Shown one piece after another: positions 1 through 8,585 of a DNA stretch of 64,000 nucleotides. Every line of letters begins with the position of its first letter. Position 1 is the stretch's first letter. Origin of the DNA: Ruminococcaceae bacterium P7 (GTDB lineage Bacteria; Bacillota; Clostridia; Oscillospirales; Acutalibacteraceae). The position numbers were made by a program, and so were the translations under genes. The DNA is taken from the NCBI GenBank assembly GCA_900100595.1, contig FMUA01000014.1:18012-82011 (forward strand), read 5' to 3'. The notes under the pieces were generated by a model. The model was not told the DNA's origin. It was given only the letters and a program-made list of their open reading frames with translations, and did no database searches.

Positions 1-540
1 CCTGTCCGCACCTATCCCGACGGCGTGTTCGGAGAGGTCGACGGCTATCAGCTGCCCGGCTTCAAGGGCGTCGACATGGACGCGCTCGAAAAAGAGGACG
101 CCGAACAGAAGGCTACCGAGCAGGCGGATTTCCGCGCGCGCGTCAACTACACCCTGCTGACCTGCTACGCGTTCAAGGAGGACTTTGAAAAGACCATCGA
201 GTACGCGCGTCTGGTCAGAATGACGCCGAATAACACCTACTATTCCTACTTCGGCAGATACTCCGAGGCGTTCGCCGTGATGCGGCTCGCAAAGATGGGC
301 AGGGAGGGCTACACCCTCGAGGACGCCAAGAGAAAGTATGACGAGGAGCTTGCTTTCTTCCGCGGCGAGATGATCAAGGCGAACGAAAGCTCCGCGTTCG
401 CGCTGCTGTTCCGCACCAGAATGTACGCCGAGCTCGGCAAGTACGGCAAGGCGGAGGAGCTTGCGGGACTGATGACCGATCAGGACAGAGCGGCGCTGAT
501 GTCCTATATCGAGGAATGCCGCAAGCAGGAAGCCGGCTGA
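1..540 (+). CDS. TPR-like protein, 5' end missing
   Basis: The frame is open from base 1 with no convincing start, so the gene is cut by the window edge; it ends with TGA at 538-540. The visible part (about 180 residues) is helical and charged, with TPR-like spacing (a YTLLTCYAFKEDFEKTIEYARL helix pair, later ALLFRTRMYAELGKYGKAEELA). No membrane segment or signal peptide is visible. It sits 12 bases before the first WXG100-like gene on the same strand and is probably cotranscribed with the T7SS locus. A scaffold or chaperone role there is inference; the exact function is unknown. Confidence 0.6.
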   Translation, partial: PVRTYPDGVFGEVDGYQLPGFKGVDMDALEKEDAEQKATEQADFRARVNYTLLTCYAFKEDFEKTIEYARLVRMTPNNTYYSYFGRYSEAFAVMRLAKMGREGYTLEDAKRKYDEELAFFRGEMIKANESSAFALLFRTRMYAELGKYGKAEELAGLMTDQDRAALMSYIEECRKQEAG

Positions 541-552
541 CGGAGGTGACCT

Positions 553-864
553 ATGAGCAAGAATACCCTCATTCTCATCGACGAGGAAGCGCTGAACACC
601 GCGGCGAACCGGTTCCGAGAGCTGACGGCGGAGGTCAAGGCGCTGCAGAAGGACATCGAGGATATGCTGAACGACTTCAAAACGGGCTTTGACACCCCCG
701 CGGGAAAAAAGTTCTACAATTCCTGCGCGAGCGGACTGCTCACGCCGATCAACCAGCAGGTGATCGTCATCGAGCACATCGCGGACAACCTGATGCAGGC
801 GAAAAACATCTACGCGCCCGTCTTTGACGGATACCGCGACCTTGTCAGACAACTGAGTGAATAA
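553..864 (+). CDS. WXG100/ESX-like small protein A
   Basis: A 103-aa all-helical protein with no signal peptide, the size of WXG100 (EsxA-type) substrates, which form helical hairpins exported by EssC/EccC ATPases. The turn reads GFDTPAGKKFYNS, replacing the usual W-x-G with a degenerate F-D-T-P-A-G, as in divergent family members. The start follows a GGAGGTG ribosome site. It is the first of three consecutive small helical genes ahead of the EssC-like ATPase. Placement in the WXG100 superfamily rests on size, helical pattern and context. Confidence 0.6.
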   Translation: MSKNTLILIDEEALNTAANRFRELTAEVKALQKDIEDMLNDFKTGFDTPAGKKFYNSCASGLLTPINQQVIVIEHIADNLMQAKNIYAPVFDGYRDLVRQLSE

Positions 865-898
865 TATCAATATCAATACCGAGAGGAGACAAACAACT

Positions 899-1225
899 AT
901 GGCATCCATTCTTTCAAGCGCGATCATCACCAACGCGCAGGGCAGCGTCAACACCTATATCAATACGGCGAACCAGCTGTATTCCGAGCTGCAGTCCATC
1001 ATCAACAACCTGACCGCCGACGGCTTCCAGGGCGACGCCGCGAACGGCTACAGGGAGTTTTTCCAGAACAAGGCGACTCCCGCGCTCGGTCAGAACCTCA
1101 CAGAGCCGACAGGCTCCCTGACCGCGGGCATCAACAACATGCTCAACACCATCAAGGAGCAGCTGCTCGACACCGTTGACCCCGGTCTCGGCAAGCTCAA
1201 CCAGGATCCCGGACAGGGCGCGTAA
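899..1225 (+). CDS. WXG100/ESX-like small protein B
   Basis: I chose the ATG at 899, which lies behind GAGAGGAG; an upstream in-frame start at 857 would overlap the previous gene and lacks a ribosome site. The product is 108 aa and helical, with a central turn DGFQGDAANGYREFF that corresponds to the WXG turn with F-Q-G in place of W-x-G. The C-terminus is Gly/Pro-rich and could carry an export signal. There is no signal peptide. It is probably a secreted T7SS partner or substrate paired with one of its neighbours. Confidence 0.65.
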   Translation: MASILSSAIITNAQGSVNTYINTANQLYSELQSIINNLTADGFQGDAANGYREFFQNKATPALGQNLTEPTGSLTAGINNMLNTIKEQLLDTVDPGLGKLNQDPGQGA

Positions 1226-1250
1226 CAGTTAAGAAAAGGAGTGTATCATC

Positions 1251-1556
1251 ATGGCAGATATCGTTTTTAAGTTTGACGAAATGAGAACCGCAGTGACACA
1301 GATCACCGACATCGCGTCGCGCTACAAGGCGGCGTCCGACAAGTTCCAGGCGGACTTTGCCGACGCGATCGCGGGCTGGGAGGGCGCGAGCCGCGACAAG
1401 ATGAGCGCGTTCATTACAGGCCCTGTCAATGAGTACATGGGCACCACCGTACCCGGCATCGTCACCGCTCTCGCGGAGCTGCTCAAGGCGAACGCCGACC
1501 AGATGGAGCAGGCTGACCAGCAGATCGCGGACAACATCCCCGCTTCGCTCTCGTAG
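1251..1556 (+). CDS. WXG100 family protein (WEG motif)
   Basis: A 101-aa two-helix protein with a canonical W-x-G turn (AGWEGASRDKM) near residue 43. This is the hallmark of WXG100/EsxA-family T7SS substrates, and its length matches the family. It starts with ATG behind AAAAGGAG. It is the clearest ESX-type protein of the row and supports the T7SS assignment of the locus. WXG100 proteins act as homo- or heterodimers recognised by the EssC ATPase; which of the three pair cannot be told from sequence. Confidence 0.85.
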   Translation: MADIVFKFDEMRTAVTQITDIASRYKAASDKFQADFADAIAGWEGASRDKMSAFITGPVNEYMGTTVPGIVTALAELLKANADQMEQADQQIADNIPASLS

Positions 1557-1592
1557 TGAATCACCGACATTCTACCCCAAGGGGTGAGTATT

Positions 1593-2636
1593 ATGGATAA
1601 CAACAAAGACTTCATGCCCGAGCAGAACGCTGCGGAGCAGCCTGCCGAAAAGCAGGAGATGACGAGCATCGAGCGCGCGAAGGAGCTGTTCGAGTACGAG
1701 ATGACCGAGGTGCTGCTCAACTTCAGGAGCGAAGTGAGCACGATGCGCGGCAAGGCGGCTCCCGGCTACGTCAACAGGGAGGTTCCGAAGGCAGGCGTCG
1801 CGTATGAAGCGCCCGATATCGCGGTCGCGGGCATTGAATACACCGAGGAAAATACGGACATCGCGCTCGATACGGACGCGGTGCGCGCGGATTTCGCCGT
1901 TTCGTTTGACGGCAATGTGCCCGCTGTTCCCGCTTTCACGCAGCAGGCGGTTGTGACAACGGAAGCGCCTGCTTTCACGGCGGAGGTGCCCGACGTGCCG
2001 CAGGTGAGTATTTCGGAAATGCAGGCGGCTGAGGTGCAGACCGTCACGGCGGAGGTTCCCGACATTCCCGTTTTCCGCGCGGACGCGCTGTTTGCCGCAC
2101 CAAAGGCTCAGACGGCTGCCGTGTCGGTAGCGGTTCCCGAAGCGAAGATCGGCGCGTCCTTTGCGCTGCCGTCTGCAGAACAGGGAGAAGCGCCGGTTAT
2201 GAATACGGACGTTCCGCCGGTTGACGCGGCGCGGTTCGCTGTCGGAGCGGTTTCCACCGCAGAAGTCACGGTGGAAAATATAGAGGTTCCCGTTGTTGCA
2301 ATCGCGGAGCCTGCCGCCGTATCCTTGGAGCAGCCCGCGCTGTCAATCGCGGAGGTATCCGCTCCTGCGGTTCCCGCAATATCCGTGCAGACCGACGCGG
2401 CGTTTCCCGCGATCGACGTGCCGCAGACAGAGAGCGTGAGCCTTCCGTCTGGTGCTGTCACAGCGCCGACGGTAGAAATAGACGTCGCGGTTCCCGAAAC
2501 GGCGCTCCCGACCCTTTCAATCGGCATTCCCGAAAACAGGGAAACGGCGCCCGTGCCGTACCCCGAAATCCCCGAAACGCCCGACTTTTCCGCCTATTAC
2601 GCGGAAATCACCGAAGCGATCAAACAAGAGCAATAA
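1593..2636 (+). CDS. Ala/Val/Pro-rich low-complexity protein
   Basis: The start is set at the ATG at 1593 behind AAGGGGTGAG; a GTG at 1584 lies inside that ribosome site. The 347-aa product has a helical N-terminus (about residues 20-50) followed by some 250 residues of imperfect repeats built on V-P, A-V and E-V-P steps (for example AEVPDVPQVSISEMQ), ending in a short acidic helix. There is no signal peptide, membrane segment or recognised domain. Its place between the WXG100 genes and essC suggests a T7SS-associated substrate or extended spacer protein, but this is inference. Confidence 0.6.
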   Translation: MDNNKDFMPEQNAAEQPAEKQEMTSIERAKELFEYEMTEVLLNFRSEVSTMRGKAAPGYVNREVPKAGVAYEAPDIAVAGIEYTEENTDIALDTDAVRADFAVSFDGNVPAVPAFTQQAVVTTEAPAFTAEVPDVPQVSISEMQAAEVQTVTAEVPDIPVFRADALFAAPKAQTAAVSVAVPEAKIGASFALPSAEQGEAPVMNTDVPPVDAARFAVGAVSTAEVTVENIEVPVVAIAEPAAVSLEQPALSIAEVSAPAVPAISVQTDAAFPAIDVPQTESVSLPSGAVTAPTVEIDVAVPETALPTLSIGIPENRETAPVPYPEIPETPDFSAYYAEITEAIKQEQ

Positions 2637-2699
2637 GCTGTCGCAGCGGCGGAGAGATCCGCTTCTCCGCCGCGCGCGTGACAGCGGAAGGATGAGTTT

Positions 2700-5600
2700 A
2701 TGGAAAGCAATAAGCTGTTGATCGGAGTTCAGTTTGTTGACCCCAAAAATAAAAATGAAAATCTGGTTTTTGAGCTGATCGTCCTGCGCGACCTCACCCT
2801 CAGGCAGCTGATGGACGGCATCAAATACGGACTTGCCAAAAAGGGCGACGACCCGTTCTATTCCCGCTGCCGCGGCATCTTTGAGGAATGTACCGCCGCG
2901 GGAGATGACGGCATGTTCCGCAAGATGACCATGACCTCCTACAACGACGCGATCTCCGACCGCACAAAACGCGACGGACGCGCCGTGATGACCGCGGAGG
3001 ACATGGACAAAACGCTGGTTTCCATCGGCTTCATCTCGTCCACCCGTCTGGTGTTCGACCCGACCGAGCGCTACCGCTCCTATGAGATCAACACCTCCGT
3101 GGTGATTCCCGCGTTCAATCCCGCGACGGACAGCAGGGACGGCATCTCCTTCCCCGACTACAACATCAGCACGCGTCAGCTGACGCATTTCGACAACACC
3201 CCCGTCGAGCTGATTCCGCCGTCCGCACCGCCGCAGAAGCAGGAGCAGAGCATTTTCTTCCTGCTGCTGCCCACCATCATCATGATCGGCGTCACCATCC
3301 TTTCGCGTATTCTTACAAGCGGAGCAGGCTCCATCGGCGCGGTGCTGCTCAGCGCGTCCATGAGTCTCGTGACCGTCGTGCTCTCGGTCGTCAACTACAT
3401 CCGTCAGGGCAGCAAATATAAAAAAGACCTCAAAAAGTGGCGCACCGACTACGAGAACTACATCAACAAGACCATCGCCGAGATCCTCCGCAGGCAGGAG
3501 ACCGACGCCGCGAAGCTCGACGAGCTGTATCCCGACGTCAACGAGCTGTTTGACGAGAGCAACCCGTCCCACAGCGTCTACGGCGTGATCGGCGCCATTT
3601 TCAGCAGGTGTCAGCAGGACGCGGATTTCCTGACCGTCCGACTCGGCACCTCCGACAAAATCCCCAACACCTTTGAAATCAAGGGAAGCCGCAGGGACGT
3701 CCTGTTTTCGTCCGAGGGCTTCCGCCTGAAATTCGACAAGGTCACGCTCTATCTGTCCGAGGACGAGGAGTATGACAACCGTGAGGACGAGACCTTCTAC
3801 CTCACCAATCTTCCCAACTATATCTCCGAAAAATACCGCTACATGAAGCGTGCGCCGATGCTGTTTCCGATGCGCCAATGCGGCTCTCTGGGCGTCGTCG
3901 CCCCGAACACCATCTTTTCGGAAAGACTCATTCAGCGCATGGTGTTCGACCTCTGCTTCTACCAGTCGCCCGACGATTTGCAGTTCATCGTGCTCTTTCC
4001 GCCGACGAACGACCGCAGTCAGATCGAGGCGTCCATCTCAAACTTCAAGTTCATGCCGCACTTCCGCGACCTCTTTCCCGACCGCTCGCAGTTCGTCTTT
4101 GACGAGCAGAACGCGGGCATGGTGTTCAGCTCCATGCTCAGCGTCATGGGTGAGCGTGCCGCCGCCGCGGGTCAGGGCGTGAAATTTCCCCACATCGTGT
4201 TCATCGTCTACCACGAGTACGACATCAAGGAGCACGCCTTCGCGCAGTACCTGCCGAGCGTGCCTGCCGACGGAAAGCCCTATGAGAACAAGCTCGGGCT
4301 GACCTTTATTTTCCCGAAGCTCTACAAGGAGCATCTTCCCGCGTACTGCGACCACGTGATCGAGTTCACGGGAGAGCACTCCGCCGCTCTCGTGCCGCAT
4401 GACGACGCGATGCGTAAAACCGAATTCAACTTCAACGTTTCACCCGACTGGAACGCGCGAATTTACAATACATCGAAAATCCTCTCCTCCCTCTGCTATT
4501 CCCGCATTTCGCAGAACGGCAAGGTGCCGTCCGCCGTCAGCTTGTTCGAGCTGTACGGCATGTCGAAGAACAACCTCGACATCGGGCAGTTCTGGGACGC
4601 GAAGGGCAGGATCAACGTCAAGAGTACGCTTGCCGTGCCGATCGGCGCGACCGAGAACGGCGTCACCTGCCTTGACCTCCACGAAAAGGCAGACGGCCCG
4701 CATATGCTTGTCGCGGGCACCACAGGCTCGGGTAAATCCGAGACGATCATCACCTACCTGCTCGGACTCGCGATGCTGTTCCGTCCCGACGAGGTCAACA
4801 TGATGCTCGTCGACATGAAGGGCGGCGGCTTCATCAAGCGTCTGGGCACCCTGCCGCACGTCGTCGGCTCCGTCACCGACGTCGACGGCGACGAGAACGG
4901 CACGGGAGCGGAATATATGCTCAAGCGCTTCCTCGACGCGCTCCGCTCCGAGATCAAGCGCAGAAAAATGCTGTTCAACTCGATGCACGTCGACAGCATC
5001 AACCAGTATATCTCCGCGTGCCGCGACATCGACTCCCACATCAAGAAAATCAACAACACCCTGCGCGGTGAGGGCGCGAAGCTGCTCTCCGAGGCGGAGG
5101 AGCAGGCGATCCGCGATCAGGCGCGCGACAACTGCCTGGCGCACCTGATTCTCGTCGTCGACGAGTTCACCGAGCTGAAACGCTTCTCGGGTGAGAACGA
5201 CGACGTCGACTTCATCGGCGAGATCACCACCATCGCCCGCGTCGGACGAAGCCTCGGCTTCCACATCATCCTGATCTCGCAGAACATCGAGGGCGCGATC
5301 ACCGACGACATCCGCGTCAACTCCAAGTCGCGTCTTTGTCTGAAGGTCGCGACGCGTCAGGCGTCCAAGGAAATGATCGGCAACGACCTCGCGGCAAGCC
5401 CGACCATGCCGGGCAACGGACGCGCGTATCTGCTCGTCGGAACAGGCTCCAAGTTCGAGTACTTCCAGTCGGGCTACGCGGGCGCCGTCGCCGAGGAGAA
5501 CTTCGAGCTGCCGATGGAGATCATCGAAGCCTCCAAGAACGGCGTCTACACCAAGTTCTACCGCTCCGAAAAGGACAATCTCGCGGCGAAGAAGCGCAAA

Positions 5601-5810
5601 AAGGAGCTGGAGGCGCAGGGCAAGCTCGAGACCCAGCTCAACGCGATCGTCGGCAGGGTCAAGACCTACTACGACCAAAACAAGCAAAAATACCCCAAGG
5701 TGCACATCATCTTTGAAAAGCCGCTGCCCAACCGCATCGTCTATGAGGGCGGCGCAATATACGAGGAAAAGGACGGCATCTTCGAGCTGATGAAGGAGGC
5801 GGCGGAATGA
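2700..5810 (+). CDS. essC: EssC/EccC-like FtsK-SpoIIIE ATPase of T7SS
   Basis: A 1036-aa membrane ATPase, the presumed motor of the type VII secretion system. Residues 1 to about 120 form a beta-rich domain (LLIGVQFVD, then LRDLTLRQLMDGIKYGL) resembling the ubiquitin-like YukD/EsaB fold rather than the two FHA domains of Staphylococcus EssC. Two hydrophobic segments follow at about 184-235. The FtsK-type ATPase has a Walker A GTTGSGKS at 673-680 and a Walker B-like LILVVDEFTEL later. It contains one full ATPase domain; the remaining two are in the next gene, which overlaps it by ATGA. It starts at ATG 2700 behind GGAAGGATGAG. Confidence 0.85.
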   Translation: MESNKLLIGVQFVDPKNKNENLVFELIVLRDLTLRQLMDGIKYGLAKKGDDPFYSRCRGIFEECTAAGDDGMFRKMTMTSYNDAISDRTKRDGRAVMTAEDMDKTLVSIGFISSTRLVFDPTERYRSYEINTSVVIPAFNPATDSRDGISFPDYNISTRQLTHFDNTPVELIPPSAPPQKQEQSIFFLLLPTIIMIGVTILSRILTSGAGSIGAVLLSASMSLVTVVLSVVNYIRQGSKYKKDLKKWRTDYENYINKTIAEILRRQETDAAKLDELYPDVNELFDESNPSHSVYGVIGAIFSRCQQDADFLTVRLGTSDKIPNTFEIKGSRRDVLFSSEGFRLKFDKVTLYLSEDEEYDNREDETFYLTNLPNYISEKYRYMKRAPMLFPMRQCGSLGVVAPNTIFSERLIQRMVFDLCFYQSPDDLQFIVLFPPTNDRSQIEASISNFKFMPHFRDLFPDRSQFVFDEQNAGMVFSSMLSVMGERAAAAGQGVKFPHIVFIVYHEYDIKEHAFAQYLPSVPADGKPYENKLGLTFIFPKLYKEHLPAYCDHVIEFTGEHSAALVPHDDAMRKTEFNFNVSPDWNARIYNTSKILSSLCYSRISQNGKVPSAVSLFELYGMSKNNLDIGQFWDAKGRINVKSTLAVPIGATENGVTCLDLHEKADGPHMLVAGTTGSGKSETIITYLLGLAMLFRPDEVNMMLVDMKGGGFIKRLGTLPHVVGSVTDVDGDENGTGAEYMLKRFLDALRSEIKRRKMLFNSMHVDSINQYISACRDIDSHIKKINNTLRGEGAKLLSEAEEQAIRDQARDNCLAHLILVVDEFTELKRFSGENDDVDFIGEITTIARVGRSLGFHIILISQNIEGAITDDIRVNSKSRLCLKVATRQASKEMIGNDLAASPTMPGNGRAYLLVGTGSKFEYFQSGYAGAVAEENFELPMEIIEASKNGVYTKFYRSEKDNLAAKKRKKELEAQGKLETQLNAIVGRVKTYYDQNKQKYPKVHIIFEKPLPNRIVYEGGAIYEEKDGIFELMKEAAE

Positions 5811-7360
5811 AGCGATTGGCTATGGGCATCTACGATGACCTCGACAACCAGACCCAGCCGCTGCTGTACGTCAGCGCCGCGGGCAACAATATGATCGTGT
5901 TCGGCGGCCACCAGAGCGGCAAGACGACCTTCCTCAAAACGCTGCTCGTGCGGATGCACGAGAACCTCGACCCCGACCGCGAACGGGATATCTACATTCT
6001 CGACTTCGGCGGCAACCTCGGCTCCTACAGGGACTTGCCCCTTGTGTCGGCGTGCTTTGACAACTCCAACGCCGAGAACATCCGCCGCGTGTTCCGCTCC
6101 ATCGAGGACAAGCTCGAGCGCAACAAAAAGCTGCTCGCTTCACGGCGGTTCCTCGACGTGTATGCCAAGGAGGACGGCGAGCGTCCGGCGCACGTCATGC
6201 TGATGATCGACAACCTCAACGTCTTTCTCTCGGACGAGCAGTTTTCCGCCTATCACGAAATGCTGCTCAAGCTCTGCCGCGAGGGACTCTCAAAGGGACT
6301 GACGCTCGTCTTTACCGCGACGGACTTCTCGGGCGGCGTGAGCCGTATGCTCGGCAGCTTTGACCGCCGCTTCGCCCTCGAGGGCACCGCGGATAAATAT
6401 ATCGACATCTTCGGCATGCGCGTCAGCGAGCCGATGAGCTGCGCGGGCAGAGGAGTCTCCGTCATCAACGGCAAGCCGCGCGAAATGCAGATCTTCCTGC
6501 CCTTCCGCAACGAGGAGAGAGATCTGCCCATGCTGCGGGAGTGCCTTGCGGACATCCCCGTCAAAACCGAGAAGCTCACCGCCTTTGACGGCGACCTGAC
6601 CGAGGAAAACTTTGATCAATTCCTCGCGAAAAACTACGAGGACGACCTCGACCCGTCCTATCCCGTGGTGGGACTCGACTACTACGACCACAAGCCGATC
6701 GCAGTCAATATGCGCGACATCCACGCCGTCGCGATCTACGGCAAGAAAAAATTCGGCAAGACCAATCTCCTGCGCCTGATGGTGCGGCGCATCCGCAACG
6801 CCTATCCTGCCTACAGCTTCGTGTTCTTCGACGACGGCAGGCGGCAGCTCGCGGATATCTATGAGGAAGTGCCGCAGAGAGGCGTGTATCTGACCTCGCT
6901 CGAGGAGGTCAACAACTACCTCGACGAAAACGGCTACGCCGCCAAAATGGAGAGGGGCGTCATCAACAAGAACTTCGTCGAGCGACCCCACGCGGGCACG
7001 GTCTTTGTGCTCCAGAGCAAGATGCTCTTTCAGGCGACGGGCGCCCAGCTGCTGAAAAACGTCTTTCCGCGCATGATCGCGGCAGCCGAGGAGAAGAACT
7101 ACTGGTTCATCTTCTCGGACGTCAGGAAAATCGGCAACAACGACCGCGACACCGAGTCGTCGCTGAACAACAGCATCTCCGCCGCATTCCTGCTCGACAA
7201 CATCGCGGAATTTGTGTCCGACCGCGGCAGCCGCTCCGTTTTCGGCGAGATGGATCCCAAGGAGCTGAAAAACGAGTACGCCCGCTGCGAGCTGGGCGAC
7301 GGGTATTATTTCGATATCGAATCGGACGAGCTGAAAAAAATCAAGATCATCAAGGTGTAA
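5807..7360 (+). CDS. EssC/EccCb-like second ATPase subunit
   Basis: A 517-aa soluble protein that supplies the second and third FtsK-like P-loop domains missing from the upstream EssC-like protein. Walker A motifs are GGHQSGKT at 33-40 and GKKKFGKT at 312-319; the first domain also has IYILDFGG and VMLMIDNLN strands. The start codon overlaps the upstream stop (ATGA) behind GGAGG at 5795-5799, implying translational coupling. This two-gene layout recalls mycobacterial EccCa/EccCb, whereas most Firmicutes have a single fused EssC. It probably assembles with the upstream protein and recognises WXG100 export signals. Confidence 0.8.
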   Translation: MKRLAMGIYDDLDNQTQPLLYVSAAGNNMIVFGGHQSGKTTFLKTLLVRMHENLDPDRERDIYILDFGGNLGSYRDLPLVSACFDNSNAENIRRVFRSIEDKLERNKKLLASRRFLDVYAKEDGERPAHVMLMIDNLNVFLSDEQFSAYHEMLLKLCREGLSKGLTLVFTATDFSGGVSRMLGSFDRRFALEGTADKYIDIFGMRVSEPMSCAGRGVSVINGKPREMQIFLPFRNEERDLPMLRECLADIPVKTEKLTAFDGDLTEENFDQFLAKNYEDDLDPSYPVVGLDYYDHKPIAVNMRDIHAVAIYGKKKFGKTNLLRLMVRRIRNAYPAYSFVFFDDGRRQLADIYEEVPQRGVYLTSLEEVNNYLDENGYAAKMERGVINKNFVERPHAGTVFVLQSKMLFQATGAQLLKNVFPRMIAAAEEKNYWFIFSDVRKIGNNDRDTESSLNNSISAAFLLDNIAEFVSDRGSRSVFGEMDPKELKNEYARCELGDGYYFDIESDELKKIKIIKV

Positions 7361-7404
7361 ACAAGTAAAACGAATGGCGCAGAGCGCGAAAGGACTTTTC
7401 AGAT

Positions 7405-7764
7405 ATGGAAGATATTAAATCCAGAAGACCGGTGAATGCCGCGGACAGCCGCAGCGAAGCAGGCGAGTACCACTGCATCGACACGCGCATCATGGACAGG
7501 TGCATCGAGAAAAAGGACAGCTTCATCGCCCGCTACGATAAGATCGTGACGGATTACGACAAGATCGTCGCGGATCTCAGCGGGAACTGGGTCGGCGAGG
7601 GCGCCCGCGCGTTCATTGAAGACGCGCGCGTTGTCAGGACGAACATCACGGGCATCGCGGATATCCTTGCCAATATGGTCAACGTGCTGGTCGACATCCG
7701 CGCGGTGGTGGGTGAGGTCGATCACCAGCTCGGTGACATGAACCGCAACCCGGAAGGCGAGTAA
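7405..7764 (+). CDS. WXG100-like small protein D
   Basis: A 119-aa helical protein with a turn LSGNWVGEGARAFIED near residue 55, a good W-x-G turn (W-V-G). The N-terminal 20 residues are polar and probably disordered. There is no signal peptide. It lies between the second ATPase gene and the PP2C gene, so WXG-type genes flank the ATPases on both sides. It is probably a T7SS substrate or partner. Confidence 0.75.
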   Translation: MEDIKSRRPVNAADSRSEAGEYHCIDTRIMDRCIEKKDSFIARYDKIVTDYDKIVADLSGNWVGEGARAFIEDARVVRTNITGIADILANMVNVLVDIRAVVGEVDHQLGDMNRNPEGE

Positions 7765-7773
7765 GGAACGGCG

Positions 7774-8511
7774 GTGACGGATTTGAAAACGGATTTTTCG
7801 ATTTTTTCCGACCGCGGCAGCAGACCCGTCAATGAGGATTTTGCCGATTCAGCCGTCAAACGGGACGCGCAGTGCTTTGTCCTCTGCGACGGACTGGGCG
7901 GCCACGGAATGGGTGACAGAGCTTCCCGCTTTGTCGCCCGTTTTGTCTTGCATGAATTCACGCGCTGCCAAAGCCTTGCGTCCTTTGCGCAGACGGTTCT
8001 TCCGCGCGCGCATCAGGCGCTGCGCGCCGAGCAGGAAAAGGCAGGAGCGGCAGGAAAGATGAAAACGACCGCCGTTGTGCTCGTCCTCGAGGGAGAGAGC
8101 GGCTTCTGTCTGCATATCGGCGACTCGCGGCTCTATCGGTTCCGCGGCGGCGCGGTCGATATGCAGACGCGCGACCACAGCGTCCCGCAGATGCTCGTCC
8201 TCACAGGTGAGATCAAAACGGAGGAGCTCCGCTCCCATCCCGACCGCAACAAGCTCCTGCGCGCGCTCGGAGACGACCGCGAGACGGTGAAATTCGAGCT
8301 GACGCGGTTTGACGTGAGGGCAGGCGACGCGTTTTTGCTCTGCTCCGACGGCTTCTGGGAGCCTGTGACCGAGAGCGAGATGCTCGCGCTTCTGCAATCG
8401 GAGCCGACCGCCAGGGCGTGGCTTGAAAAAATGTCGCGGCTAGCCGCCGAAAACAGCGGCGGAAAAGCGATGGATAACTATACGGCGGTCGCCGTGAGAG
8501 TCCGCGGATAG
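7774..8511 (+). CDS. PP2C-family Ser/Thr phosphatase
   Basis: A 245-aa PPM/PP2C phosphatase, soluble, with the metal-binding motifs in order: SDRGSRPVNED, LCDGLGGHGMGD, HIGDSRLYRFR and LCSDGFWEP. These Asp/Gly motifs bind the two Mn/Mg ions used to hydrolyse phospho-Ser/Thr. The start is GTG at 7774 behind AAGGA, 10 bases after the preceding gene. It very probably reverses phosphorylation by the kinase encoded about 1 kb downstream. The length is typical of bacterial PrpC/Stp enzymes. Confidence 0.9.
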   Translation: MTDLKTDFSIFSDRGSRPVNEDFADSAVKRDAQCFVLCDGLGGHGMGDRASRFVARFVLHEFTRCQSLASFAQTVLPRAHQALRAEQEKAGAAGKMKTTAVVLVLEGESGFCLHIGDSRLYRFRGGAVDMQTRDHSVPQMLVLTGEIKTEELRSHPDRNKLLRALGDDRETVKFELTRFDVRAGDAFLLCSDGFWEPVTESEMLALLQSEPTARAWLEKMSRLAAENSGGKAMDNYTAVAVRVRG

Positions 8512-8523
8512 CGCGGTCTGTCG

Positions 8524-8552
8524 TTGACGGAACCCCCGTTCCGTGCTATAAT
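8524..8552 (+). promoter_or_regulatory. Sigma-A promoter before the FHA gene
   Basis: TTGACG at 8524-8529 and TATAAT at 8547-8552 are separated by 17 bp, near consensus. The promoter lies in the short gap after the PP2C stop and reads into the FHA-kinase-pseudokinase genes, giving this half of the locus its own strong transcription start. Confidence 0.8.
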
Positions 8553-8585
8553 GAAAACGTATTATTTTGTTCGGAGGAAATGACC

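Noticed and set aside
2517..3878. 453-aa minus-strand frame inside essC
   Set aside because: Antisense to a well supported ATPase gene; no domain or start signal.
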